Part shown: positions 38,290 through 47,927 of the stretch, piece by piece
How positions within the stretch are numbered: the stretch's first letter is position 1
Layout of the letters: the number at the start of each line of letters is the position of its first letter
NCBI GenBank assembly: GCA_014800895.1
Contig: JAAVFG010000044.1
Coordinates: 35,942 to 99,941, forward strand
DNA from: Bacteroidales bacterium
GTDB taxonomy: Bacteria > Bacteroidota > Bacteroidia > Bacteroidales > Muribaculaceae
Direction: 5' to 3'
DNA length: 64,000 bases
The notes under the pieces: generated by a model
Told to the model about the DNA's origin: nothing
The model's input: only the letters and a program-made list of their open reading frames with translations
Database searches by the model: none
Translations under genes and position numbers: made by a program

Positions 38290-39617
38290 ATTCCCGCAGC
38301 CTTGCCATTCACCACCTTATTGAACTGGATCACATTCAACAGCAAACCCGAAAGGTTTAACAGACACATTCCCCCGAGCACTCCTGTTATCCCAAAAGTC
38401 TTTCCCAACCACCAACAAAGAGGATAGAACAAGATTCCGACAGTCAATGTATTGATACATTGCAGCCTTATCTTATTCATTCCGTTAAGAAAACTTGAAT
38501 ATGCCAGGCTTAGGATAAGGATGCCGGTGTATATACCCATCCATATGGAGATCGGGAAACCGATCCTTACCTCTCCGCCTACCCATATGGAGTATATCCA
38601 TTCCGAGATAACGGTCATAAATGCCAAGAGAGCCAATGCTATACACAGCAATCTGCCGACTCTCTTCATTGCGGCTCTGATCCATTCCAGCTCTCCCCTC
38701 TCATAGGCGTCTGTTGTTGCCGACCACATAGGAGCAACGACCAACGCCATTACCATTGGCACAAGACTATAATAACGGTAGGCGACGTTATAGGGCGTTA
38801 CCATTGCCGGTCCGAAAAGGTGGGAGATAAGGATGTTGGCAAGCGAGAAGAGGAGTATGCCCGACAGCTGGAGTATAAAAAAGAGAACACTGACATTGAA
38901 GAGATCCTTCAGATCTTCCTTTCGAAAATACTTGAATGAGGGTCGGAGATATGGGAAGATCTTAAAGAAAGTGACCGGATATGCCATCAGATAGACAGCG
39001 AGTGGAGCAGCCGCATAGACCACTGCCACTGCCATCAAAGAGCCCTGAGTGGTCTTGGTCAGTATAAAAATGACTATCAATGCCAGGGTATGACCCGCCG
39101 TGACAAAGAGATTGTTGACAGCGGGGAGCTGGAGGGCGAGATAGACATTTCCTATGAACTTAAATATAAAATTGAAGCAGAATATGAGGAAGGTCACATA
39201 CACGATATTATTCAGTTGCGCCACCTCTGCGGAATTGGTATGAAGAATGGAATACCAGTCGACTAACGGCTGTATCAATGTGCCTGCCACCACTAATCCC
39301 AACATCAGTAAAATCAGCATATAGAAGGTAGTGGAGACATATGTACGTCCTCTATCCTTATCGCCATTGGCAACCGCCTGCGCGAGCTTGTTACGCATAC
39401 CGTTTCCCAAACCGATATCAAAGGAGTCAATCCATACGAGAATGGAATTGAGCGTAAGCCATACGCCATATTCATATGGCTTGAGGTATCCCAAAGTGAC
39501 AGGAACAAAAAGAAGATATACCAATCCGTCAAGCCCTTTCAGAGCCATAGAGGCAAGTATATTCTTCCGTGCTTTAACGGTTCTGCCATCTCCTTTCAGG
39601 AAACCCTTTAGATTCAT
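38277..39617 (-). CDS. oligosaccharide flippase (Wzx-like)
   Basis: A 446-residue membrane protein with about twelve to fourteen hydrophobic segments of the MATE/MVF superfamily. It opens with MNLKGFLKGDGRTVKARKNI and includes YLKPYEYGVWLTLNSILVWID, the conserved glycine/tyrosine region after helix 1-2 of Wzx proteins. It would move the lipid-linked unit across the inner membrane. The ATG at 39617 lies 4 bases after the phosphatase stop; an earlier in-frame start would overlap that gene by about 50 bases and is less likely. Confidence 0.87.
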   Translation of the reverse strand: MNLKGFLKGDGRTVKARKNILASMALKGLDGLVYLLFVPVTLGYLKPYEYGVWLTLNSILVWIDSFDIGLGNGMRNKLAQAVANGDKDRGRTYVSTTFYMLILLMLGLVVAGTLIQPLVDWYSILHTNSAEVAQLNNIVYVTFLIFCFNFIFKFIGNVYLALQLPAVNNLFVTAGHTLALIVIFILTKTTQGSLMAVAVVYAAAPLAVYLMAYPVTFFKIFPYLRPSFKYFRKEDLKDLFNVSVLFFILQLSGILLFSLANILISHLFGPAMVTPYNVAYRYYSLVPMVMALVVAPMWSATTDAYERGELEWIRAAMKRVGRLLCIALALLAFMTVISEWIYSIWVGGEVRIGFPISIWMGIYTGILILSLAYSSFLNGMNKIRLQCINTLTVGILFYPLCWWLGKTFGITGVLGGMCLLNLSGLLLNVIQFNKVVNGKAAGIWAK

Positions 39618-39621
39618 ATAA

Positions 39622-40347
39622 TCAGTATAAAGCCGGATTTTGCGCCACGGATGCGATAAGGTCGGATGCACTCTTCTTCGAGGGCTTCTTTGAAATCATC
39701 TCATCAAAGAAAGCAAGACGATGGATGTCGCTGCCGCATACATCTATCATCCCCTCCTTCAAGAGCCACTCCGCCTTCTTACGGGCAGTCTCGCCATAGC
39801 CTCCCACCAAAGAGGCGAAATTCGTCTGGAATTTTACCCCCATCTCCTTGAGCTGACGGTAATCATCCTCATCCATGTAGCGATAGCGCTCCGGATGAGC
39901 GAGGAGGATGAAATAGCCTGCTTTCATCGTCTCTTTCAGCATATCATGAAAACCATATGGGGGATTCATATAGCTTGTCTCCACCAACAAGTGGTTACCC
40001 TCTTCACCGATAGGAAGGAAATCACGGGTCTCAAGACGCTCCTCAAACAGAGAATCGAGCATATTTTCCGCTGCGAGCCTGAGCTCGATCGGACCCTTAT
40101 ATGCATCCTGCAACTCCGCGAAACGTTCACGCAATGAAGCCGGAGTATTGGGATAATCCTCCATGATATGGGGAGTAAGCCAGACTTTACGGATACCTTT
40201 CTCTTCATAGCGGCGAAGCACTTCCAGTGACTTATCCATAGAGGGGATGCCGTCATCCACGCCCGGAAGGATATGGGAATGCCAATCGGTAAATCCGTTG
40301 AACATCCCGCTCTCCTCCAAGTTATTGGTTTTGCTAAAGGGCCACAT
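39622..40347 (-). CDS. PHP-type protein-tyrosine phosphatase (CpsB/YwqE-like)
   Basis: A 241-residue metal-dependent phosphatase of the polymerase-and-histidinol-phosphatase fold. The first metal site is DWHSHILPGVDDG at about residues 22-34; later ligands lie in LTPHIMED, AAENMLD, LLAHPERYRYM and GSDIHR. This family removes phosphate from bacterial tyrosine kinases that control polysaccharide chain length. It sits 26 bases downstream of the Wzc-like kinase, its probable partner (inference from position and family). Confidence 0.9.
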   Translation of the reverse strand: MWPFSKTNNLEESGMFNGFTDWHSHILPGVDDGIPSMDKSLEVLRRYEEKGIRKVWLTPHIMEDYPNTPASLRERFAELQDAYKGPIELRLAAENMLDSLFEERLETRDFLPIGEEGNHLLVETSYMNPPYGFHDMLKETMKAGYFILLAHPERYRYMDEDDYRQLKEMGVKFQTNFASLVGGYGETARKKAEWLLKEGMIDVCGSDIHRLAFFDEMISKKPSKKSASDLIASVAQNPALY

Positions 40348-40373
40348 TCAGATATAATGTTATGAGGTGATGA

Positions 40374-42794
40374 TTAGTTTCCGTAATATCCGTATCCGCC
40401 ATAAGTATGGTAACGGCTATGTTCGGAAGTAGTGCCGTTGAGAATAACACTCATATTTTTGAATCGCTTATTCTTATAGAGCTTATCAATCTCTACCACT
40501 GCTTCGCGGTCAAGGAGTCCTGCACGAATCACGAAGAGAGTGCGGTCTGCCGATTTCTCCAGAATCTGTGTATCCACCACTACATCCACCGGCGGCGTGT
40601 CAAGGAAAATATAGTCATACTCCTTGCGAGCCTCGTCAAGTAGAGTATTTATCCTGCCGTTATCCAAAAGCTCGGAGGGGTTAGGCGGACGATGACCTAT
40701 AGGAAGCACATCCACACCGGAATGTCCCTCCACCTCTCTGCATAGAGACTGCCAGTTATCATCCTGTCCTGTCAGGTAATTGCTAAGACCCTTTGAGGGC
40801 ATTCCCACAAACTGGGAAGCGGAGCCATGCCGCAAGTCGCCGTCGATAATCAATACCTTCTTCCCCTTCAGGGCAAAAGAGGCAGCAAGATTGAATGCAA
40901 TGAACGACTTACCGCTACCTGCATTAAATGATGTGAGTAGGAAAACATTCGTAGGCTGGTTTTTCACCATGAAGTCAATATTACCGCGTATGATACGGAA
41001 AGATTCAGACACAGCATCTCGGCTTCCCTCCTTGACCGCCACGATGACATTCTCAAGCTCCTTGCTCTTCTTGGAGATCTTTCCTGCCTTACCTTTACGC
41101 AATCCTACACGCTGATTACGCGCCACCATAGGAATCTCTCCCACGAAAGGAGCCGCCATTGAGGCTATATCCTTACGACTCCGTATCTTTGTGTCGAGAT
41201 AATATGCAAAATAAATCCATAGAGCCGGAATAAGGATCGACAGCAAAAATGAGGAACCCATAATCAGCCCTTTCTTAGGAGCGACAGGCTCCAATGATCC
41301 CATCGGAGGGGTAAGGATACGGGTATTATATGCAGTAAACGTCTGAGTCAATTCATTCTCCTCTCTCTTCTGGAGGAGGAAGAGGTAAAGGGATTGTTTC
41401 ACGAGCTGCTGACGCTCGGCAGACAGAAGGTCTTTCGCCTGAGTCGGACCTGAAGAGAGCTTGGTTTCAGTCAGCGCCTTTGCTCCTTTCATATTGCCGA
41501 TCTGAGTCTGGAGAGCACTCACATGTGCTGTCACGCCCTTTACTATGGCTTCGCGAAGACCGCGCAGCTGCGCATCATAATCCAGCACAAGGGGGTTGGA
41601 GTCAGAAGAACTCTGGGCGAGATTGTTGCGCCCGAGAAGGATACTGTTATAGGAGGCTATCTGACTCTCCAGCTGCTGACTGCCCATTCCCGTATTTACC
41701 GGAATCACACTGTTGACATTGGCGGGATTAGTAACATAATCCTTCACAAATCCTGACATGGCGAGCTTATTGTTAAGCTCCAATATCTCATGGGTGATTT
41801 TAGCGTTCTCCTCCATATTGAGTTTCGCCGCCTCACGGAGATCCGGGATGAGATGGTCGGATTTATACTTGGAGATATCAGTGTCGACCACACCGAGTTC
41901 CTTCTCGATAATCTTCAGGCGCTCGCCGATAAAATCGGAAGTAGCGACAGAGACTTTGTTCTTATCCGCCATCCAGTTTTCGTTATAGACATCCATGACG
42001 GTATTGAGGATCGCATCGGCACGCTCCACGGAAGGGTCCTTTATTGTCAGGTCGATCACATCGGCATCAGTATCCGCCAGATCCACACGGAGCTTGCTGC
42101 TGTAAAGCTCGGTGGCTGTCATAAGCGGCATACGCGATACCACGATAGTCACGGCATCTTTGGATTTCTTTGTATCCGGGATATAAGAAAGATTCTTCGC
42201 CAAGACGATCCGCCCTATCGGGGTGCGGATAGCCTTTCCGTCAATTTTTCCTCTGACCTCCTCATCATATTTCTTTTTTGAACCATCTTCAAGGGTTTTG
42301 AAGAATTTATATAGCTTTACATCGCCGTTGGGGTAGAGATCAGCTCGGAAGCCGGCAGAAGAATTTGCGTGGATATCATTCAGGATAGCATTAAAAGGAA
42401 GATTCGTCCCGAAGAGAGTGGTCTTTGCCAGTCCATCTTTCTCCAGATAATTCATCTCGAGGTTGAGCCTTTCAACCACCTCATACATCACTGCCGGAGA
42501 AGAGAGGGCAATCATCTCATTATATACGTTGGTGTTGCCACCTCCAAGTCCCAAACCGGAAAAAGCTGAAGCCATATTGCCCAATGCTCCTTTGCTGTCC
42601 TCATCCTTGATGAGAATCTCCATAGAGCGTTCATACTTTGGCTCAGATATTTTCAGATAGAAGTAAGCGAGCCCGCAGATGCAGACAAAAGAGAGCAGAA
42701 ACCATATCCATCTATGGCTGCATAGCTTGAGATAATCCGAAATGGACAACGAGTTTTTTCGTGATGTTGAGTTAAGTGTAGTTGAATCTTCCAT
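40374..42794 (-). CDS. Wzc-like polysaccharide co-polymerase/tyrosine autokinase
   Basis: An 806-residue inner-membrane protein. A Wzz domain with a first membrane segment (WIWFLLSFVCICGLAYFYL) is followed by a large periplasmic coiled-coil region and a second membrane segment near residue 510. The cytoplasmic BY-kinase has Walker A SFNAGSGKSFIAFNL near 625, Walker A' VLIIDGDLRHGS and Walker B YIFLDTPPVD. It ends in a tyrosine cluster (RYHTYGGYGYYGN, five Tyr) for autophosphorylation. Phosphorylation cycling with the downstream PHP phosphatase sets chain length and export through Wza. Length is typical of Bacteroidetes fusions. Confidence 0.93.
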   Translation of the reverse strand: MEDSTTLNSTSRKNSLSISDYLKLCSHRWIWFLLSFVCICGLAYFYLKISEPKYERSMEILIKDEDSKGALGNMASAFSGLGLGGGNTNVYNEMIALSSPAVMYEVVERLNLEMNYLEKDGLAKTTLFGTNLPFNAILNDIHANSSAGFRADLYPNGDVKLYKFFKTLEDGSKKKYDEEVRGKIDGKAIRTPIGRIVLAKNLSYIPDTKKSKDAVTIVVSRMPLMTATELYSSKLRVDLADTDADVIDLTIKDPSVERADAILNTVMDVYNENWMADKNKVSVATSDFIGERLKIIEKELGVVDTDISKYKSDHLIPDLREAAKLNMEENAKITHEILELNNKLAMSGFVKDYVTNPANVNSVIPVNTGMGSQQLESQIASYNSILLGRNNLAQSSSDSNPLVLDYDAQLRGLREAIVKGVTAHVSALQTQIGNMKGAKALTETKLSSGPTQAKDLLSAERQQLVKQSLYLFLLQKREENELTQTFTAYNTRILTPPMGSLEPVAPKKGLIMGSSFLLSILIPALWIYFAYYLDTKIRSRKDIASMAAPFVGEIPMVARNQRVGLRKGKAGKISKKSKELENVIVAVKEGSRDAVSESFRIIRGNIDFMVKNQPTNVFLLTSFNAGSGKSFIAFNLAASFALKGKKVLIIDGDLRHGSASQFVGMPSKGLSNYLTGQDDNWQSLCREVEGHSGVDVLPIGHRPPNPSELLDNGRINTLLDEARKEYDYIFLDTPPVDVVVDTQILEKSADRTLFVIRAGLLDREAVVEIDKLYKNKRFKNMSVILNGTTSEHSRYHTYGGYGYYGN

Positions 42795-42880
42795 AATATG
42801 ATGCCGGTAGGTAATATAGAAAATCTATTTAACCGGCTATTTAAGATACGTCAGTTATTTGCTTTTATTGCTTTTCCCTG

Positions 42881-43690
42881 TTATTTACGCACAAATACAC
42901 CCACTGTTGTTATGGCAGAGGTAATCAGAGATGCCACGGAAATCCAGAAGCCCGTGCTCAAAGCGTTATTACCGTTAAGCGAACTGTTTCTCTTCTGCAT
43001 ATCATTGGGCTCTACATATACGATATCACCGTTCTGCAGATAATAAGCCGGAGATTTGCCGACTGATTCTATATTTGTAAGATCCAGTGTATAGGTGTAT
43101 AGTTTTCCGTTCTCCTCTCTTATCACTTTCACATTATCCCTTTTGCCGGTAATCTTGAGATCGCCTGCCATGGAAATAGCTTCAAGCACCGAGAGGTCAT
43201 CCCTATTCATTCCGTATCTGCCCGGACCGTTGACATCTCCAAGTATATTTACGCCGACATTCAGAAATTCCACCGCAACAGTCGGATCCTTGACAAGATT
43301 TCTACCCATCAGCTCCCCCTTGACAAATCCTGCGACTTCACCTCGGGTCATACCCTCCACATGAAGAGAGCCAAGCACCGGAAAATCAATATCCCCCTTC
43401 TCATTTACAGTATATGGCGCCAGACTCTCGCCCGATACACCTCTGCCGACACGGTTGGTATAGACCGGCATATTGAAAAGGTCGGAAATGGCGGCATCCT
43501 TTGATTTCACCACTATTGTTAGCTTGTCGCCGGGACGCAGTGTGATCTGCTTTGCCTTCGCCATTTCTATTATAGCTGTCGTGTCGGCATCCTGAAAATA
43601 TGCCACATCCTTGGGCGTACGGCAAGCCGACAGACCTACAGACACCACACAGACTGCCAAAATCGTCTTTATCGTTTTGTTCCAATTCAT
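42881..43690 (-). CDS. polysaccharide export outer-membrane lipoprotein (Wza-like)
   Basis: A 269-residue protein. A signal peptide (TIKTILAVCVVSVGL) ends at the lipobox LSAC, predicting lipidated Cys23. A poly_export domain (ITLRPGDKLTIVVKSKD) and two SLBB-type segments (INEKGDIDFPVLGSLHVEG-like and VNILGDVNGPGRYGM) follow. A C-terminal hydrophobic segment (FWISVASLITSAITTVGVF) could cross the membrane. It forms the exit channel that pairs with Wzc. The start at 43690 is chosen because it gives the normal signal peptide. In the operon it follows the initiating transferase. Confidence 0.9.
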   Translation of the reverse strand: MNWNKTIKTILAVCVVSVGLSACRTPKDVAYFQDADTTAIIEMAKAKQITLRPGDKLTIVVKSKDAAISDLFNMPVYTNRVGRGVSGESLAPYTVNEKGDIDFPVLGSLHVEGMTRGEVAGFVKGELMGRNLVKDPTVAVEFLNVGVNILGDVNGPGRYGMNRDDLSVLEAISMAGDLKITGKRDNVKVIREENGKLYTYTLDLTNIESVGKSPAYYLQNGDIVYVEPNDMQKRNSSLNGNNALSTGFWISVASLITSAITTVGVFVRK

Positions 43691-43754
43691 ATTTCGATGG
43701 AATTTGATTATCAAGTTAGTTTTATCAGTTAAGCATCCCCTCTCTCCTCCATTC

Positions 43755-44879
43755 TCAATACAACTTCTCTCCTATCCTTTTCTCTCTCCTCCTTATGGCG
43801 GATGTGAGATAGAGGTTGCAGAGGGTCCATATTATTATATCACACACGATTATCCATGTCGCATCTACGCATGAAGAAGCGAGATAATTGAGCATGATGA
43901 GTATTGCGTCGGAGATAAGTATGATGATCAATGCCTTGCTCTGTCTGAATCCTAATGCCAGGAGCTTATGATGGATATGGCTCTTGTCGGGCAGAAAGGG
44001 GTTGCGACCTTCGCGCACACGATGCATGAAGACTCTTACCACATCAAAGCAGGGAAGGAGCAGCGGGACTATCGCAAGTATTAGAAGATTATGGTCGGCT
44101 TCCACCCCGTCCGGAGTAAGGTTCATTATCTTGAGGGAGAGATATACCAGTATCAGTCCGATAGTGAGCGAGCCGGTATCTCCCATGAAGATCTTGGTAT
44201 GAGTGGCGGCTTTGCCGAATACATTATAATAAAAGAATGGGATAATCGTACCTAATGCCGCACCTGAAAGAAGAAGGGAGATATAATCCTGAGCATTATA
44301 GAATAGATAGGAATACCATCCCAATGCGACTATCGAGAGTCCGGATGCCAGACCATCTATACCGTCAATGAGATTCATGGCGTTAAGCACATAGATTATC
44401 ACGAAGATAGTCAGTCCGATTCCAAGCCAGTCGGGCACTCTGTCAATCCAAAGAAAGCCGTATAAGTCATTGATCCATAAGCCGGAAGACACAATCAATA
44501 TTCCTGCTACGACCTGATATAGGAATTTCGCCCTGTAACGGACCCCGATCAGATCATCTGCAATACCAAGGACATAAATGATAAGTAGAGCCGCCGCCAA
44601 AAAGAGGAGCGTGAGGGCATTTCCTCCCAACGCCTCCCCCATCTCGGATCCGCAGAAACGCATGTTCAATCCGATGGTAAGGGTGAGGGCGACTCCTAAT
44701 GATGGAAGGAAAGAGATTCCTCCAAGACGTGGAATCACACCTTTATGGATCTTTCTCCCGTCGGGCTCGTCGTAGAGATGACACCTGAACGCTATCAGCA
44801 GGATATTAGGTATGATCAGAGCGCCAAAGAAGATTGACGCCGCTGTTATCATTATATAGTTAAGCATCCAGTAACTCAT
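43755..44879 (-). CDS. polyprenyl-phosphate sugar-1-phosphate transferase (WecA/MraY-like)
   Basis: A 374-residue integral membrane enzyme with about eleven hydrophobic segments. NAMNLIDGIDGLASG holds the catalytic Asp pair, KIFMGDTGSLTIG the GDTGS motif, and PDKSHIHHKLLALG the HIHH motif of the WecA branch. It transfers a HexNAc-1-phosphate, probably GlcNAc, from UDP-sugar to undecaprenyl phosphate and so starts repeat-unit synthesis. As the first gene after the promoter at 44983-45014 it commits the operon; the exact sugar is inferred. Confidence 0.9.
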   Translation of the reverse strand: MSYWMLNYIMITAASIFFGALIIPNILLIAFRCHLYDEPDGRKIHKGVIPRLGGISFLPSLGVALTLTIGLNMRFCGSEMGEALGGNALTLLFLAAALLIIYVLGIADDLIGVRYRAKFLYQVVAGILIVSSGLWINDLYGFLWIDRVPDWLGIGLTIFVIIYVLNAMNLIDGIDGLASGLSIVALGWYSYLFYNAQDYISLLLSGAALGTIIPFFYYNVFGKAATHTKIFMGDTGSLTIGLILVYLSLKIMNLTPDGVEADHNLLILAIVPLLLPCFDVVRVFMHRVREGRNPFLPDKSHIHHKLLALGFRQSKALIIILISDAILIMLNYLASSCVDATWIIVCDIIIWTLCNLYLTSAIRRREKRIGEKLY

Positions 44880-44938
44880 ACCTTAAGGTGTCGCAAGGAA
44901 AATAGGTCAATAATCGTTTCTATGAATTCTCGGTTCGG

Positions 44939-44976
44939 ATCCGCAGATGGCGATATATCTATCGTCTTACGCGGAT
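44939..44976 (-). promoter_or_regulatory. leader hairpin of the exopolysaccharide operon
   Basis: ATCCGC (44939-44944) pairs with GCGGAT (44971-44976) and CGATA (44951-44955) with TATCG (44960-44964), giving a two-tier hairpin at the very 5' end of the predicted transcript. Confidence 0.45.
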
Positions 44977-44982
44977 ATTTCG

Positions 44983-45014
44983 CAAAGTTAATCTTATTTT
45001 CCTAATTTTTCAAA
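44983..45014 (-). promoter_or_regulatory. Bacteroidota-type promoter of the exopolysaccharide operon
   Basis: On the minus strand TTTG (45011-45014) and TAACTTTG (44983-44990) are 20 bases apart. The transcript would begin near 44976, about 97 bases before the first start codon. No inverted repeats flanking it were seen, so it does not look like an invertible capsule promoter. Confidence 0.8.
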
Positions 45015-45094
45015 TCCTTTCCTTATTTTTATACCAAATAGTGGATGGAGCTTAATTCTTATACCTTATATTTTCCTACTTTAATTTAATTAGG

Positions 45095-45102
45095 TAACTT
45101 TG
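45095..45102 (+). promoter_or_regulatory. -7 element for panB
   Basis: TAACTTTG is an exact -7 match about 77 bases before panB; the -33 region is AT-rich without a clear TTG. Confidence 0.5.
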
Positions 45103-45178
45103 CAACGTTAACCTCGGTCAGCCTCATCAAGGAAGAATACACCGGGTAAATTATATAAAAAAATTATATTATATCAAT

Positions 45179-46000
45179 ATGTCTACAAATACTACCGATA
45201 AACCTCGCAAGGTTACCACACGCCGCCTTACAGAGATGAAGCAGCGGGGCGAGAAGATCTCGATGCTCACGGCTTACGATTACAGTTCGGCTAAGATTCT
45301 GGATCAGGCGGGTATTGATGTTATCCTCGTTGGCGATTCCGCCTCCAATGTTATGGCAGGCAACGTCACCACTCTCCCCATCACTCTTGATCAGATGATT
45401 TATCATGGTCAGTCAGTGACAAAGGGTGTGAATCGTGCATTGGTTGTGGTGGATCTCCCCTTCGGATCGTATCAGGGCAATTCCAAGGAGGCTCTTGCCT
45501 CCGCCATCCGCATCATGAAGGAGAGCGACGCGGAGGCTGTAAAGATGGAGGGCGGCGCAGAGATCAGGGAGTCCGTGGAACGTATACTCAGCGCCGGCAT
45601 CCCCGTGATGGGTCATCTCGGACTGACTCCTCAGAGTATCAATAAATTCGGCACTTACAACGTCCGTGCCCGCGAAGAGGCGGAAGCGCAGAAACTGATT
45701 GAGGATGCGAAGTTGCTGGAGGAGATAGGGTGCTTTGCGATTGTTCTGGAAAAGATTCCGGCAGAATTGGCGAAACGTGTATCAGAGGAGCTTACTATAC
45801 CGACGATCGGTATCGGAGCGGGCGGAGGCACAGACGGACAGGTGCTCGTGATGCATGACATGTTAGGTATCAATCAAGGTTTTTCGCCCCGTTTCCTTCG
45901 TCGTTATGCAGATTTGGCAGGAGTGATGACAGACGCCGTGAGCCGATACATCGAGGATGTGAAATCGGGAGACTTCCCTAATGAGAAGGAGTCTTATTAA
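45179..46000 (+). CDS. panB: 3-methyl-2-oxobutanoate hydroxymethyltransferase
   Basis: A 273-residue enzyme that makes ketopantoate from ketoisovalerate and methylene-tetrahydrofolate, the first step of pantothenate synthesis. The metal/substrate loops [68 protein letters not shown] and HDMLGI are all present, with the catalytic Glu in LEKIPAEL. It is full length. No other pan genes are close. It is followed by a 27-base tandem duplication and a terminator. Confidence 0.96.
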   Translation: MSTNTTDKPRKVTTRRLTEMKQRGEKISMLTAYDYSSAKILDQAGIDVILVGDSASNVMAGNVTTLPITLDQMIYHGQSVTKGVNRALVVVDLPFGSYQGNSKEALASAIRIMKESDAEAVKMEGGAEIRESVERILSAGIPVMGHLGLTPQSINKFGTYNVRAREEAEAQKLIEDAKLLEEIGCFAIVLEKIPAELAKRVSEELTIPTIGIGAGGGTDGQVLVMHDMLGINQGFSPRFLRRYADLAGVMTDAVSRYIEDVKSGDFPNEKESY

Positions 46001-46011
46001 GCCTCTTTCCC

Positions 46012-46065
46012 AATAAATTAGATCTTACGGAATAACCAAATAAATTAGATCTTACAGAATAACCA
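46012..46065. repeat. 27-base tandem duplication downstream of panB
   Basis: The unit beginning AATAAATTAGATCTTAC and ending GAATAACCA occurs at 46012-46038 and again at 46039-46065, differing at one base (CGG versus CAG). Confidence 0.9.
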
Positions 46066-46067
46066 AT

Positions 46068-46101
46068 CACGGGAGCATGGAGAATTTCCATTGCTCCCGT
46101 G
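46068..46101 (+). terminator. hairpin terminator after panB
   Basis: CACGGGAGCA-TGGA pairs with TCCATTGCTCCCGTG, one base bulged; the following sequence is CTTACTTTACACTTTT. Also faces the minus-strand nuclease gene ending at 46116. Confidence 0.7.
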
Positions 46102-46115
46102 CTTACTTTACACTT

Positions 46116-47708
46116 TTACCATTCTCGCACGGAAAAATCAATTACTCTCTCTCCTTCTCTCACGCACCATTCATCGATACGTCGTTTAGCGGAAGAGTAA
46201 CTAATACCGATTTCCATGATTTTTCTTTTATCAAGACTCCATGGCAGAGAGTATTCTTTGCGTGCTATCTGCTCCAATGCTTCGGATGCCGGACGATCAT
46301 ATTTTAGCTCCATGATATAGACATACTCTGACGTGCGGAGGAGTATATCTATCCTTCCGTCGGAGGTCTTATATTCCGAATCAACATGAAGCCCCATCAA
46401 AGAGAATATCAGAAGCAGGGCGTTCTGTACATTGCGCTCTTCATCAAATTTCAAATCATGTCCGAAACCTGCAAAAAGTGATTGAAGTCGACGCATGAAG
46501 TCGTCCACCCTCCCCTCTTCGATCTCATCTATAAGATCAAAGATAAAGGGGCGGACTGTTTCTTCACGTAAAGAGGAATAATAAGGGAGAAGAAACTCAA
46601 AGAATCCTTGCTTCACCTCCTCATTGGGTATGCCGAGATGAAAGAGTTTGCGGCGCTCATCATATCTTTTTATTGTAAGATATCCTGTCTGGTAAAGCAG
46701 AGCTATCGGGCGAGGACTTGAGATATCCAGACCCTCCAATGTGTTCTGCGTGCAACGTGTATTAATTATCTCTTCCAGATTTGAATTTGTCAATTTCAAC
46801 TGTTCTGCCAGAAGAGATGAATTTCCTGACGCAATCCAGTAATTTGAATATTCTTTTCCGGCAAAGATCTGGAGAATGGAGAAAGGATTATAAATATCAG
46901 GAGATTTTGAAGAGAAATGATAACCGTCATACCATTTTTTAAGCTCAGCTATCTCTTCCTGCACCTTTCTACCATTTTCTTCAGCAAGCGCAGCAATCCC
47001 CTCTTGGAAATTATCCAGCAACTCTTCTTCAGTAATCCCACATATGGCAGAATACTCATTTAGAAAAGAGAGATCCCTTATATTATTGAGCCCGGAGAAG
47101 ACGCTGAGCTTAACAAAACGACTCACGCCGGTCAGAAACACCATGCGGATATAATCAGCCGAACTCTTGAAGTTGGAATATAGGGCAGCGAGTTTATTAC
47201 GATACCCCTCAAACTGCTCATTATAATGGATGTTATTTACTAACGGCTTGTCATACTCATCCACGAGTATGACCACGCCTTTTCCTGTGCGTTTTGAAAT
47301 ACACTCTATTATATTAGCAAACCGCAAGGAAATTACCTTATCCTTGACATCAATCTTATATTCCTCTTCCCATTTCCTGAGATGATACTCTATGACCTCA
47401 TCAAGATCAGTATTTTCCTTATATTGGCTTATATTCAGATCCAGATATAGTACCGGGTATCTTTCCCAACTCCAATCCATGGTATCGACATATAGACCAT
47501 TGAAGAGCTCGCGCTTACCTTCAAAAAAGCATTTCAGAGAGGAGAGGAAAAGCGATTTGCCGAAACGTCGAGGTCGTCCTAAGAAAAAATATTTTCCCGC
47601 ATCTATCAATTTACCTATATATTCAGTCTTATCCACATAAAGGAAACCCTCTCTACGGAGTAACTCAAATGACTGTTCGCCTATCGGGTATCTTACTTTC
47701 TTCTTCAT
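46116..47708 (-). CDS. AAA-ATPase-like/PD-(D/E)XK nuclease protein, copy 2
   Basis: A 530-residue paralog of the gene at 32772-34340, with the same order of parts: GRPRRFGKSLFLSS (Walker A-like), GVVILVDEYDKPLV (Walker B-like), VFLTGVSRFVKLSVF and the C-terminal GRIDILL...YIMELKYD nuclease core. The start at 47708 (MKKKVRYPIG) is chosen by alignment to copy 1, which begins MEIKRVKYPIG; ATGs at 47714 and 47741 are also in frame. The C-terminal part is far more alike between copies than the rest, down to about 92% of bases. It ends with 12 extra residues. A TATATTTG -7 element lies at 47755-47762 on the minus strand. Confidence 0.85.
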   Translation of the reverse strand: MKKKVRYPIGEQSFELLRREGFLYVDKTEYIGKLIDAGKYFFLGRPRRFGKSLFLSSLKCFFEGKRELFNGLYVDTMDWSWERYPVLYLDLNISQYKENTDLDEVIEYHLRKWEEEYKIDVKDKVISLRFANIIECISKRTGKGVVILVDEYDKPLVNNIHYNEQFEGYRNKLAALYSNFKSSADYIRMVFLTGVSRFVKLSVFSGLNNIRDLSFLNEYSAICGITEEELLDNFQEGIAALAEENGRKVQEEIAELKKWYDGYHFSSKSPDIYNPFSILQIFAGKEYSNYWIASGNSSLLAEQLKLTNSNLEEIINTRCTQNTLEGLDISSPRPIALLYQTGYLTIKRYDERRKLFHLGIPNEEVKQGFFEFLLPYYSSLREETVRPFIFDLIDEIEEGRVDDFMRRLQSLFAGFGHDLKFDEERNVQNALLLIFSLMGLHVDSEYKTSDGRIDILLRTSEYVYIMELKYDRPASEALEQIARKEYSLPWSLDKRKIMEIGISYSSAKRRIDEWCVREGERVIDFSVREW

Positions 47709-47927
47709 ATTCATACCTTCAATTAATTCCTTATCTTCCAATCACTATCCGCTGCAAATATAATAAAGATTCTCCGCAAATTAATCAGACTGTATCATAA
47801 AAATCCGGAATGGAGCTTCACCCTCAATATTATATTTTCAATCACCCTCCATGATTATATTTTCTATAAAGATAAGCACAGAGATATGAATAATATTGAA
47901 TAATATATGGAACACTAATATAGATAA

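Noticed and set aside
44880..45178. Invertible promoter of the Bacteroides capsule type
   Set aside because: The region has a good promoter in each direction but no matching inverted repeats bracketing either one, and no invertase gene is near.
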